Positions 1 to 6,907 of a stretch of DNA of 12,195 nt are shown here, one piece after another. Made by a program: the position numbers and the translations under genes. The stretch is from positions 1-12,195 of the forward strand of contig JBJMSU010000192.1 of NCBI GenBank assembly GCA_045801465.1. The letters are read 5' to 3'. Source of the stretch: DATFWC01 sp045801465 (GTDB taxonomy: Bacteria; Pseudomonadota; Alphaproteobacteria; Rhizobiales; Xanthobacteraceae). Under the pieces are notes generated by a model, which had not been told where the DNA came from, searched no databases, and saw nothing but the letters and a program-made list of their open reading frames with translations. Every line of letters begins with the position of its first letter. Position 1 is the stretch's first letter.

Positions 1-224
1 TCACCTATGCGGTGCGCTATCTCGCCGGTGCCTTCCGGGCGGCAAACGGCAACGCCGATCGCGCGGTCTCCTACTTCCGCAGCGGCTACTACCGGCCGAA
101 GCACAAGGTGCAGCGCGCCGTGGCACAGCGCGGCAAGCCGCCGGCGCAGGAAGCCACGGCATCGACCGGAGAGCTCCGGCAGGATGCTGCCGCCTCGAAC
201 ACCGGCGGCCAAGCCGGGGAATAG
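1..224 (+). CDS. C-terminal fragment of a probable lytic transglycosylase (SLT-type)
   Basis: This is an open frame entering from the left edge (codons from base 3) and stopping at TAG 222-224. The visible ~73 residues begin TYAVRYLAGAFRAANGN and continue with a DRAVSYFRSGYY segment, then a low-complexity Ala/Gln/Pro tail. The first part resembles the last helix of soluble lytic transglycosylase domains, in which a conserved Y/G..YL.GA...A.G segment is followed by R....Y.SGYY. Members cleave the glycan strand of peptidoglycan in the periplasm. The catalytic Glu and any signal peptide lie outside the window, so activity cannot be judged. The call rests on a short stretch of similarity by eye; another helical periplasmic protein is possible. 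Confidence 0.5.
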   Translation, partial: TYAVRYLAGAFRAANGNADRAVSYFRSGYYRPKHKVQRAVAQRGKPPAQEATASTGELRQDAAASNTGGQAGE

Positions 225-240
225 CGCCGCCTCTCCCATT

Positions 241-330
241 GTCATCACCGGGCTTGTCCCGGTGATCCCGCTTAGGTTGGCAATGCAGTGCGTCTCTGAG
301 CCAGATGGCCGGGACAAGCCCGGCCATGAC
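241..330. repeat. Double-hairpin palindromic intergenic repeat, copy 1
   Basis: Two hairpins lie back to back 16 bp after the upstream stop codon. The first has 9-bp arms ATCACCGGG (244-252) and CCCGGTGAT (258-266). The second has 9-bp arms ATGGCCGGG (305-313) and CCCGGCCAT (319-327). The two hairpins are also inverted copies of each other, with GTCAT at 241-245 matching ATGAC at 326-330, so the whole 90 bp can fold into one cruciform. The same design recurs at 5650-5740. Elements of this type are common between genes in Bradyrhizobium relatives. It may act as a terminator or mRNA-end stabiliser for the upstream gene, but there is no T-run, so that role is inferred. Confidence 0.75.
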
Positions 331-378
331 GAAGCGGTTGGTCGATTTTCAATATGGCTGCTAGCCCCATGCAGGCCT

Positions 379-393
379 GCCGGCGCTTCCGGC
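379..393. repeat. Short hairpin in the 5' flank of the MFS gene
   Basis: GCCGG (379-383) and CCGGC (389-393) can pair around the loop CGCTT. The rest of the 331-459 interval shows no convincing promoter or ORF. The stem is short for such a GC-rich genome and may have no function. Confidence 0.25.
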
Positions 394-459
394 ATGGCTG
401 CCACGCCGTATTGCGGTTGATGGTGCAGGCCGCACGCGCTAAGGGGACTGGTCACCGTC

Positions 460-1710
460 ATGCGGTTGCCAAGCCCCGCCAACGAAGATTTCATGACCAC
501 AACGACTGCCGAGCTTGCGCCTGAACGATCCTTCGTCGACGTCTGGCTGGTCTCCATCGGGCATGCGTTCACGCATTGGTACCCGGCCACGTTCTACCTG
601 TTGCTGCCGTTGATCGGCAACGAGCTGGGCTTGAGCTACGCGCAGATCGGGTCGATCCTGACCGTCCAGTTCATGGCCGGCGCGATCTCCAACGTGCCGG
701 GCGGCCTCTTGGTGGACAGCGTCGGCCGCAAGGGCGTGCTGATGGCGGTCTCGCTCGCCTGGGTCGGCATCCCGTATCTGTTGATGGGCTTCAGCCATGC
801 CTACTCGCTGCTGCTCATCTGCTCGGCCCTGGTCGGCATCGGCAACAACCTGTGGCACCCGACCGCCATTCCGCTGCTCGGCACCCGCTTTCCCACCCGT
901 CGCGGGCTGGTCATGTCATTCCACAGCATGGCCGCCAATGTCGGCGACGCCTTGGCGCCGCTCGCCGCCGGCGCGCTGCTGGCCGTGCTCAGCTGGCGCC
1001 AGGTGATGGCGCTGAACGTGCTGCCCGGGTTGCTGATGGCGCTTCTGCTGTTCGTCTATTTCGGCCGGCCGCAGCCCGGCGACGAGCTTCAGCCGGAGGC
1101 GCGCGCCACCGGTTCCATTGCCGGCGTGCTGCGCGTGTTCGCCGTGCTCTTGCGCAATCGCACCGTGACGATGCTGTCGGTCGGCTCGGCGTTCCGCACG
1201 ATGACGCAGATGTCGCTGCTCAGCTTCCTGCCGGTGTATTTTGCCCATGAGCTCGGATATTCGCCGGTCTGGATCGGCGGCTGCATGTTCGCGCTGCAGG
1301 CGGCCGGGTTCATGGCCGCGCCGATCGCCGGCCATCTGTCCGACAAGATGGGCCGCCAGCAGATCATCGTGACCAGCATGGCGACGTCGGCGGTGGTGCT
1401 CTTGTTCATGGCGTTCGCCGGCCGCTCGCTGGCGTTCGTGTTCTTTGTCGCCGTGCTCGGCTTCTTCTTGTTCGCCACGCGCGCGGTGCTGCAGGCCTGG
1501 CTGCTCGACGCCACGCCCAACGAGATGGGCGGCACCAGCGTCGGCTTCCTGTTCGGGTTCCAGGCGCTCGGCGCCGCCATCGGTCCGTTGATCTCCGGCA
1601 TCGTCGCCGACCATTACGGTCTCGTTGCGACGTTCTATTTCCTGGCGCTGACCATCGTCATCGCCAACGTGTTCATGTTCTTCACGCCGGCGCCGGAGCG
1701 CGGCGAATGA
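460..1710 (+). CDS. MFS transporter, fosmidomycin-resistance-like
   Basis: This is a 416-residue inner-membrane protein of normal length for the major facilitator superfamily, with about 12 hydrophobic segments. An MFS motif A, GGLLVDSVGRKG, lies at residues 81-92 after TM2. Its counterpart in the second half is GHLSDKMGRQ at 291-300. A GNNLWHPTA segment (128-136) and SFHSMAANVGDALAPLAAG (153-171) recall the Fsr/YnfM-like drug:proton antiporter branch. It probably exports a small organic molecule using the proton gradient; the substrate cannot be read from sequence. Two starts are possible: ATG 460, with AAGGGG (441-446) rather far upstream, and ATG 493 (MTTTTAEL), with GAAG 5 nt away. The second gives a more usual N-terminus. 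It overlaps the following flavin oxidoreductase by ATGA, so the two are translationally coupled. Confidence 0.85.
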   Translation: MRLPSPANEDFMTTTTAELAPERSFVDVWLVSIGHAFTHWYPATFYLLLPLIGNELGLSYAQIGSILTVQFMAGAISNVPGGLLVDSVGRKGVLMAVSLAWVGIPYLLMGFSHAYSLLLICSALVGIGNNLWHPTAIPLLGTRFPTRRGLVMSFHSMAANVGDALAPLAAGALLAVLSWRQVMALNVLPGLLMALLLFVYFGRPQPGDELQPEARATGSIAGVLRVFAVLLRNRTVTMLSVGSAFRTMTQMSLLSFLPVYFAHELGYSPVWIGGCMFALQAAGFMAAPIAGHLSDKMGRQQIIVTSMATSAVVLLFMAFAGRSLAFVFFVAVLGFFLFATRAVLQAWLLDATPNEMGGTSVGFLFGFQALGAAIGPLISGIVADHYGLVATFYFLALTIVIANVFMFFTPAPERGE

Positions 1711-2915
1711 AGGTCTATCTGTTCGATCTCCTGCCCTACGACCAGCACTTCGACGAGTTCAAGGCGGAGCGGTTCATGCCGTATCCGCTGCCGGGCAGCC
1801 ATTTCGTGCCGGACATCGCGGCGCGCTCGTACGAGCAGCACCTGGCGGTGTGGGAGGAGATGGATCGGCTCGGCTACGACGGCGTCGGCCTGAACGAGCA
1901 TCACACCACGCCGCACGGGCTGATGAACTCGCCCAACCTCATGGCGGCGGCGGCCGCGCAGCGCACCAAGCGGCTCAAGTTCTTCATCCTCGGCAATCTG
2001 TTGCCGCTGCACAATCCCCTGCGCATCGCCGAAGAGCTCGCCATGGTCGACCTGTTGTCGCGCGGGCGCATCATGGCCGGCTTCGCCCGCGGCGTCCCGC
2101 GCGAATACAAGGTCTATGACGTTCCGATGCGCGAGTCGCGCGCACGTTTCGACGAAGCGCTCGACGTCATCCTCAAGGCGTGGACGCAGGACGTGTTCAG
2201 CCATCAGGGGCAGTATTGGTCCTACAAGGATATCGCCATCTGGCCGCGCCCGTACCAGCAGCCGCACCCGCCGGTGTGGATCCCGTTCACCGGCAGCCGC
2301 GAAACCATCGAGCGCGCGGCGGCCGGCAATTTCGGCGCCGCGATCCATCACACCAACCGCGGCGTGATCGACGACATGATCGCCTACTTCGCGCAGTCGC
2401 TGGCGCGTCACGGCCACCGCATCCGCTCCGAGCAGCTTTGCCTCTTGGCCGACGCCTGGGTGGCCGACGATGCCGCGACGGCGATTGCGGAATACGCGCC
2501 GTACTTTCTCTATTTCAATCAGGTGCTGTGGCATCACGGCAGCTCGAGCCCGGGCCAGAGCGCGAGCCCGGCGGCGAGCGGCTACGTTGCGGCGTCCTCG
2601 CACGACTACCTACGCCCCGAGAACCGACCCTACGCGGCGCTCGACCGCGAAAAGATCCGCCAGATGAACCGTGCCGACGTCGACGCCATGGTGAGGAACG
2701 GCGATCTCGCCTTCGGCTCGCCCACGGAAGTGACGGACCGGCTGATCGCGACCGCCGAGCATGCCGGCGCCGACTCGCTGCTCCTCAACCTCAATCTCGG
2801 CGCGCTGCCGCACGCGCAGCACCTCGCCCAGGTGCGCCGCTTCGGCCGCGAAGTCCTGCCGCGGCTGCAGGCGCATCGGGTGACCCGCGTGCCGGCCGCC
2901 GCGGCTTATGCGTGA
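1707..2915 (+). CDS. LLM class flavin-dependent oxidoreductase (luciferase-like monooxygenase family)
   Basis: This 402-residue cytoplasmic protein is predicted to adopt the bacterial-luciferase TIM-barrel fold and to use reduced FMN (or F420 in some relatives) with O2 to oxidise a small organic substrate. Family marks are an early GYDGVGLNEHH (57-66, EHH at 64-66), NLLPLHNPLRIAEELAMVD (97-115) and LLSRGRIMAGFARGVPREY (116-134). WPRPYQQPHPPVWIPFTGS (179-197) is the usual central signature. The start ATG lies inside the stop of the MFS gene (ATGA, 1707-1710), a firm sign of one transcript and coupled translation. The pairing suggests that the oxidoreductase modifies, and the pump moves, the same or related compounds; this is inference. 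The C-terminal tail (about 385-402) is Arg/Ala-rich. The substrate is unknown: alkanesulfonate, nitrilotriacetate or aromatic-type monooxygenases all belong to the same fold. Confidence 0.88.
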   Translation: MKVYLFDLLPYDQHFDEFKAERFMPYPLPGSHFVPDIAARSYEQHLAVWEEMDRLGYDGVGLNEHHTTPHGLMNSPNLMAAAAAQRTKRLKFFILGNLLPLHNPLRIAEELAMVDLLSRGRIMAGFARGVPREYKVYDVPMRESRARFDEALDVILKAWTQDVFSHQGQYWSYKDIAIWPRPYQQPHPPVWIPFTGSRETIERAAAGNFGAAIHHTNRGVIDDMIAYFAQSLARHGHRIRSEQLCLLADAWVADDAATAIAEYAPYFLYFNQVLWHHGSSSPGQSASPAASGYVAASSHDYLRPENRPYAALDREKIRQMNRADVDAMVRNGDLAFGSPTEVTDRLIATAEHAGADSLLLNLNLGALPHAQHLAQVRRFGREVLPRLQAHRVTRVPAAAAYA

Positions 2916-2943
2916 TCGGGGGTTGCGACGGATCGAAACGAGT

Positions 2944-2953
2944 TTGTCGACAA
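2944..2953. promoter_or_regulatory. Perfect 10-bp palindrome TTGTCGACAA, possible operator
   Basis: TTGTCGACAA is self-complementary and ends 29 bp before the ATG of the ribbon-helix-helix antitoxin-like gene. RHH antitoxins commonly repress their own promoter by binding short palindromes. The position fits that, but one 10-bp palindrome is weak evidence. Confidence 0.25.
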
Positions 2954-2982
2954 CGAGATCGGAGGATATTACGTTCTCCGCC

Positions 2983-3303
2983 ATGAACCCAAGACTGCGC
3001 ACGATCCAAGTTGACGAACGCACGGCTGAGCTGTTGGAAGCGCGCGCGGCCGCGCGCGGCTTGTCGGTTGGCGAACTTGTTGCCGACCTAGCTTGGACCG
3101 TTGAAAACCTATCGCCCGAGTTGCAGTCGCAGTACGACAATGGGGAAGGGCCCTGGTCACCTGAGGTGTTGGCCGAGGATGCACGCCGGCTCGCCGAGTT
3201 TGAACAAACCCGGCAAGGCATTCCTTGGGAAGAGGTCAAAGCCTGGATGCAGAGCCGGGGTACGCCGGACGAGCGTCCACCGCCGAAGCCGCGCAAGCTG
3301 TGA
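2983..3303 (+). CDS. Ribbon-helix-helix antitoxin-like protein (ParD-type), apparently orphan
   Basis: This is a 106-residue small acidic protein. The N-terminal RLRTIQVDERTAELLEARAAARGLSVGELVADL (residues 4-36) has the pattern of an RHH/CopG DNA-binding strand followed by two helices. The C-terminal half (about 65-106) carries LAEFEQTRQGIPWEEVKAWMQS and a basic, proline-rich end, PPPKPRKL, resembling the toxin-clasping tail of ParD-like antitoxins found before ParE/RelE toxins. The frame is open back to ATG 2908, overlapping the LLM gene. I prefer ATG 2983 because the RHH strand begins just after it, although the GGAGG at 2961-2965 is 17 nt away, so the start is uncertain. Codon use is less GC-biased than in neighbours, which fits acquisition by transfer. 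No toxin-like ORF follows before the helicase gene at 3546. It could be a solitary regulator or the remnant of a module. Confidence 0.65.
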   Translation: MNPRLRTIQVDERTAELLEARAAARGLSVGELVADLAWTVENLSPELQSQYDNGEGPWSPEVLAEDARRLAEFEQTRQGIPWEEVKAWMQSRGTPDERPPPKPRKL

Positions 3304-3545
3304 AGCATGTGCCTTGAAACGAACACAGCGGCGTGCCATATGACCCCTGCGGATCATTGGCCTGATCGCTTTTAGGCCGTTTGCGGGCCGCGTGAACGAA
3401 TTCCGAACCGGTTTTCGGCCCGCCATTTAACGCATTCGCTTTTTTCATCGGCAGCCCAGACCACGCGGGATGTCTTCAAAACCCCGCGTTTGCTTGCCGG
3501 CACGTTGAAAAAGCCGGCGGCGCACGCCCAATAGGAAGTACTCCA
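3304..3545 (+). other. Gene-free gap and probable leader of the DEAD-box gene
   Basis: These 242 bp carry no coding signal. An 8-bp inverted repeat, GCGGGCCG (3383-3390) and CGGCCCGC (3416-3423), encloses a near-palindrome CCGAACCGGTTTTCGG (3403-3418). A T-run (3440-3445) follows 16 nt later. A second pair of GCCGGC boxes (3496-3501, 3513-3518) flanks an A-rich loop shortly before the ribosome-binding site. The first structure could end transcription of the antitoxin-like gene, although the T-run is too distant for a classical terminator. The whole could also be a structured 5' leader, as is known for cold-induced RNA helicases elsewhere. Confidence 0.35.
3533..3538 (+). promoter_or_regulatory. 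Shine-Dalgarno AGGAAG fixing the TTG start of the helicase
   Basis: AGGAAG lies 7 nt upstream of TTG 3546-3548. The conserved helicase Q-motif begins within the first few codons after that TTG, and no ATG is nearby in frame, so this site decides a non-ATG start. Confidence 0.65.
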
Positions 3546-4904
3546 TTGACCACGTTTCACGATTTCGGCCTCGCCGAGCCGATCACCCGCGCCATTGCGC
3601 AGGAAAAGTACGTCACCCCGACGCCGATCCAGACCGATGCCATCCCGCTGGTTTGCGCCGGCCGCGATCTCATCGGCATCGCACAGACCGGCACCGGCAA
3701 GACGGCCGCCTTTGCTCTGCCGATCCTCAACCACCTCGCCGCCGCTCCGCGGCCGCTGGAGAAGAAGACCTGCCGTGTTCTGGTGCTGTCGCCGACACGC
3801 GAGCTCTCCGGCCAAATCCTCGAGAGCTTCCGCACGTATGGCCGACACCTGCGCTTGAGTTCCACTCTGGTGATCGGCGGTGTATCCATGGGCCAGCAGG
3901 TGCGGGCGCTGATGAACGGCGTCGACGTCCTGGTCGCCACGCCGGGCCGCCTGCTCGATCTCATCCGCGGCAATGCCTTACGCCTTGGCCGCGTGGAGGT
4001 GCTGGTGCTCGACGAAGCCGACCGCATGCTCGACATGGGCTTCATTCACGACATCAGGACGATCGTCGCCAAGCTGCCGGCAGACCGGCAGACGCTGTTG
4101 TTCTCGGCCACCATGCCGCGCGAAGTCGCCGCCCTGGCCGATCAGATGCTGCGCGATCCGGCACGTGTCGCGGTGACGCCGGCGGCGTCCACGGTGGAGG
4201 GCGTCGTGCAGCGCATCATCCACACGGAACGCGCGGCCAAGCCGGCGTTGCTGATCGAGGTGCTCAAGGCGGAGAGCATCGAGCGCGCGCTCGTCTTCAC
4301 TCGCACCAAGCACGGGGCCGACAAGGTGGTGCGCGGCCTCGTCAAGGCCGGCATCGCGGCGCAGGCGATCCACGGCAACAAATCGCAGAACCAGCGCGAG
4401 CGGGTGCTCAAGGATTTCCGCGTCGGCCGGGTGCGGACGCTGGTCGCCACCGACATCGCCGCGCGCGGCATCGACGTCGACGGCATCAGTCACGTGATCA
4501 ACTACGACCTGCCGAACATCCCGGAGAGCTACGTACACCGCATCGGCCGCACCGCGCGTGCCGGCGCGGCTGGTGCCGCCATCTCGTTTTGTGATGCCGA
4601 AGAGGCGGCGTTCCTGCGCGACATCGAGAAGCTGATCCGGATGGCGATCCCGGCGACGGATCGACGGACCGGGCGGCCGGCACGGCCTGCAGCCTCGGCA
4701 CATGCCCAGCACGCAACCTCGGAACATGCTAAAGGGAATGGTTCCGAGCGCGGCCCGAAACGATCGCGGCGCCATCGCCGCGCCACGCGCGAGCAGTACG
4801 GGCAACTCGCTCCCGCGGCGGATCCCGGCAATATCGGGTCTGTTGCCTTCATGCAGCGCCGCGAGGAGAGGCCGACGCGACGCGCTCATCCGGTATCGCG
4901 CTGA
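3546..4904 (+). CDS. DEAD-box ATP-dependent RNA helicase (RhlE-like)
   Basis: A 452-residue cytoplasmic enzyme that unwinds short RNA duplexes using ATP, in ribosome assembly, mRNA decay or cold adaptation. All core motifs are present and intact: Q motif with FHDFGL near the start and PTPIQ (25-29), motif I AQTGTGKT (46-53), Ia PTREL (83-87), GG (111-112), TPGR (132-135), II DEAD (156-159), III SAT (187-189), IV LVFTRTK (249-255), V ATDIAARGID (301-310) and VI HRIGRTAR (331-338). After about residue 370 comes an Arg/Ala-rich, low-complexity tail typical of RhlE-type proteins, probably for RNA binding. Translation starts at TTG with AGGAAG 7 nt upstream. infA follows after 16 bp on the same strand, so the two are probably co-transcribed. 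The exact subfamily (RhlE versus another DEAD-box group) is not settled. Confidence 0.93.
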   Translation: MTTFHDFGLAEPITRAIAQEKYVTPTPIQTDAIPLVCAGRDLIGIAQTGTGKTAAFALPILNHLAAAPRPLEKKTCRVLVLSPTRELSGQILESFRTYGRHLRLSSTLVIGGVSMGQQVRALMNGVDVLVATPGRLLDLIRGNALRLGRVEVLVLDEADRMLDMGFIHDIRTIVAKLPADRQTLLFSATMPREVAALADQMLRDPARVAVTPAASTVEGVVQRIIHTERAAKPALLIEVLKAESIERALVFTRTKHGADKVVRGLVKAGIAAQAIHGNKSQNQRERVLKDFRVGRVRTLVATDIAARGIDVDGISHVINYDLPNIPESYVHRIGRTARAGAAGAAISFCDAEEAAFLRDIEKLIRMAIPATDRRTGRPARPAASAHAQHATSEHAKGNGSERGPKRSRRHRRATREQYGQLAPAADPGNIGSVAFMQRREERPTRRAHPVSR

Positions 4905-4920
4905 GAATTCGGAGGACACG

Positions 4921-5193
4921 ATGGCGAAGGAAGAACTGCTGGAATTCGAAGGGAAGGTGATCGAGGTCCTTCCCGACGGGAATTTTCGCGTGAAGCTCGA
5001 CAATGACCACGAGATTCTCGCCTATACAGCGGGCAAGATGCGCAAGTTCCGCATTCGCACCGGCGTGGGCGACCGCGTCATCGTCGAGATGTCCCCCTAC
5101 GACCTGCAGCGCGGCCGCATCAGCTTCCGCCACAAGTCGGACCGGCCGCCCGTCATCGGCTCCGGCCAGCGCCGGCCGCAGTGGCGGCGCTGA
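4921..5193 (+). CDS. infA: Translation initiation factor IF-1, with C-terminal extension
   Basis: IF-1 is an S1/OB-fold protein that binds the ribosomal A site on the 30S subunit and works with IF-2 and IF-3 in start-site selection. The N-terminal MAKEELLEFEGKVIEVLPDG, GKMRKFRIRTGVGD and PYDLQRGRISFRHK align by eye along the whole length of the 72-residue classical IF-1. About 18 further residues follow, ending RRPQWRR, giving 90 residues. This basic tail is longer than the usual factor. The ribosome-binding site GGAGGA (4911-4916) sits 4 nt before the ATG. The helicase stop is 16 bp upstream, so IF-1 is likely made from the helicase transcript. Alphaproteobacteria often carry two infA copies; this may be the second, but the rest of the genome is not visible. 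Confidence 0.95.
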   Translation: MAKEELLEFEGKVIEVLPDGNFRVKLDNDHEILAYTAGKMRKFRIRTGVGDRVIVEMSPYDLQRGRISFRHKSDRPPVIGSGQRRPQWRR

Positions 5194-5369
5194 GTTTCTT
5201 CGCGACCACCGACGTTTCATGCGCTCAGCCTAACCGCCATGTGAGCCGCGCGGTCAACGTAGCCGCAATGTCACGCGCGTGCGGATCCAGCGAAGGCTTC
5301 TAACGATATCGGTTGACAACCAAGCCTGTCTCGCTTCCCCTGTCAGTTGCGGATTCGGGGAGGACATCG

Positions 5370-5630
5370 ATGCTGCATCGTGTAGGCTTGGCTTTCATTC
5401 CGCTGTTGATGACGACCGCGTTCTCGTTCGCGCAGACGCCGCTGCCGATCCCGCTGCCGTTCCCGAGCTATCAGGGCACCCCGGAAGACCAGAAAGCGTG
5501 CGATCCCCCGGTCCAGAAATTCTGCCGCGCGGCGATCCCGGATCAGTTCCGCGTGCTGCGATGCCTGCAGGACCATCGCGACAAGATCGGCAAGGCCTGC
5601 CAGGCCGTGCTCACGTCCTACGGACAGTGA
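5370..5630 (+). CDS. Small secreted four-cysteine protein (GLG1-type Cys-rich repeat-like)
   Basis: An 86-residue protein with a clear Sec signal peptide: positive start MLHR, hydrophobic core to about residue 20, likely cut after FSFA (residue 21). A proline-rich linker (PLPIPLPFP, 24-32) follows. The rest is one small domain with four cysteines at 44, 52, 65 and 77 (C-x7-C-x12-C-x11-C) and the pattern FC...IPDQFRVLRCLQDHRDKIGKAC. This resembles a single Golgi-apparatus-protein-1-type Cys-rich repeat seen in many small alphaproteobacterial exported proteins. The cysteines probably form two disulfides in the periplasm. Function is unknown. The start is set by GGGGAGGA (5357-5364), 5 nt before ATG 5370. 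It is 176 bp after infA and probably has its own promoter; a TTGACA at 5313-5318 is a possible -35 box, but no good -10 follows. Confidence 0.75.
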   Translation: MLHRVGLAFIPLLMTTAFSFAQTPLPIPLPFPSYQGTPEDQKACDPPVQKFCRAAIPDQFRVLRCLQDHRDKIGKACQAVLTSYGQ

Positions 5631-5649
5631 TTCGCTTACGATAAGCTCG

Positions 5650-5740
5650 TCGTCATTGCCGGCTTGACCCGGCAATCCATCTTTTTGGTAAAGGATGGAT
5701 CACCGCGTCTCGGCGCTTCGCGCCGGCCCGGTGATGACGA
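5650..5740. repeat. Palindromic intergenic repeat, copy 2, between convergent genes
   Basis: Outer arms TCGTCAT (5650-5656) and ATGACGA (5734-5740) enclose two nested stems. The first is ATTGCCGG (5655-5662) with CCGGCAAT (5669-5676). The second is ATCCATC (5675-5681) with GATGGAT (5694-5700), with a T-run (5682-5686) in its loop. A GTCATCACCGGGC segment read from the bottom strand matches the start of the 241-330 element. It sits between a rightward and a leftward gene, where it could end transcription from both sides. Family membership is seen in sequence; the terminator role is inferred. Confidence 0.72.
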
Positions 5741-5759
5741 GTCATGTGTGTGATCGCCG

Positions 5760-6902
5760 TTACGTCGTCTTGAACGCCGGCATTACGTCCTTGGCGAACC
5801 AGCGCAGCTGCTCCTTGAACTCCTTCGGGCCGAGGCCTTCGGCCCAGTGGATCATGAAGCTTTCCAGTCCCGGATATTTCGCCGCGATCGATTTGATCCC
5901 GTCGATCACCTGTGACGGCGGCCCGCACAGCCACGCCTTCTGCTCGACGCCGTCGCGCAGCGACGGCACCCGCGTCGGCGCGCCGGGCGTGCCCCATACG
6001 CGTCCCTGCGCGTCGGCATAGCGCACGAAGCCGAACGGCGCGAACCACTTGAAGCGTTCGTCGTGCGCCGGCTCGAGGCGCCGCATTGCTTCGGCCTCGC
6101 TGTCCGCGAGGTAGACGCCGGCCCCCCAGATCATGTCCTCGCCGAGCTGCTTATCGCGGCCGTGGCGGGCGCAGGCCGCGTGATAGGCGCGCACCACGTC
6201 ATCGAGGATCTTCTCGCCGTTGAGCGTCACCATGGCCTTGAGACCGTATTGCGCCATCATGTCGATGGTCTTGCCGCTGGCGATCGGCATCCAGATTTCG
6301 ACCGGCAGGTGCTTGGGTCGCGGCACGACGGTGATGTCCTTCAACTGATAGCCCCGGTAGTCGACCGGCGGCGGGCATTCGTAGTAGCGGCCCTTGTGGT
6401 GAAACGCCGGCTCGTTGAAGCATTTCAGCAGGAGCTGAAGCTGCTCTTCGAACAGCGCGCGATTGGCCTCGGCGTCCATGAGCGGCGCGCCGAACGTCTC
6501 CACCTCGCGGGTGTGATAGCCGCGGCCGACCCCCATGATGATGCGTCCATCGGTGACGATATCGGCCATGGCATAGTCTTCGGCGAGCCGGATCGGATGC
6601 CACATCGGCAGCACGTTGAACGCGCAGCCGAACTTCAGCCGCCTGGTCTGGGTGGCCAGCCACAGGCCGAGCTGGATCAGGTTCGGCAGGCACTCGTAGC
6701 CCTCGCGCTGAAAATGGTGCTCGGCCGTCCACAGCACGTCGTAGCCGAGCTCGTCCATGAGCTGCGCGACGTCGCGCACGGTGGCGAACACCTCGCGCAG
6801 CCGTTCGTCGGAATAGCGCCGGTCGTTCGCCGGCGTGCCGTCGAGCCCGATATTCTCGAGCTCGATCTGGCCGACATAGAGGACGTGGAAGCTCTTGATC
6901 AT
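5760..6902 (-). CDS. LLM class flavin-dependent oxidoreductase, second and distinct paralogue
   Basis: A 380-residue cytoplasmic luciferase-like monooxygenase. Family marks are LGYDVLWTAEHHF (52-64, EHH at 61-63), FNVLPMWHPIRLAEDYAMAD (95-114), and the phosphate-binding-type DGRIIMGVGRGYH (118-130). VVPRPKHLPVEIWMPIASG follows in the middle. It shares only the scaffold with the protein encoded at 1707-2915, so this is a divergent family member rather than a recent duplicate. It presumably uses reduced flavin and O2 on an organic substrate that cannot be named from sequence. It is the last gene of a leftward cluster: the DUF1330 stop codon lies 5 bp upstream, and the GA/G-rich ribosome-binding site is inside the end of that gene (about 6914-6920), implying coupled translation. 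Confidence 0.88.
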   Translation of the reverse strand: MIKSFHVLYVGQIELENIGLDGTPANDRRYSDERLREVFATVRDVAQLMDELGYDVLWTAEHHFQREGYECLPNLIQLGLWLATQTRRLKFGCAFNVLPMWHPIRLAEDYAMADIVTDGRIIMGVGRGYHTREVETFGAPLMDAEANRALFEEQLQLLLKCFNEPAFHHKGRYYECPPPVDYRGYQLKDITVVPRPKHLPVEIWMPIASGKTIDMMAQYGLKAMVTLNGEKILDDVVRAYHAACARHGRDKQLGEDMIWGAGVYLADSEAEAMRRLEPAHDERFKWFAPFGFVRYADAQGRVWGTPGAPTRVPSLRDGVEQKAWLCGPPSQVIDGIKSIAAKYPGLESFMIHWAEGLGPKEFKEQLRWFAKDVMPAFKTT

Positions 6903-6907
6903 CCGCG

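Noticed and set aside
1635..2603. Long minus-strand frame of 322 codons
   Set aside because: Antisense to the first LLM gene; Arg-rich composition, no recognisable domain.
3978..5003. Long minus-strand frame of 341 codons
   Set aside because: Antisense to the helicase and infA, both unmistakable in the sense direction.
5313..5341. TTGACA as part of a sigma-70 promoter for the small Cys protein
   Set aside because: Only the -35-like hexamer is present; no reasonable -10 sequence lies 16-18 bp downstream, so it was not listed as a promoter.
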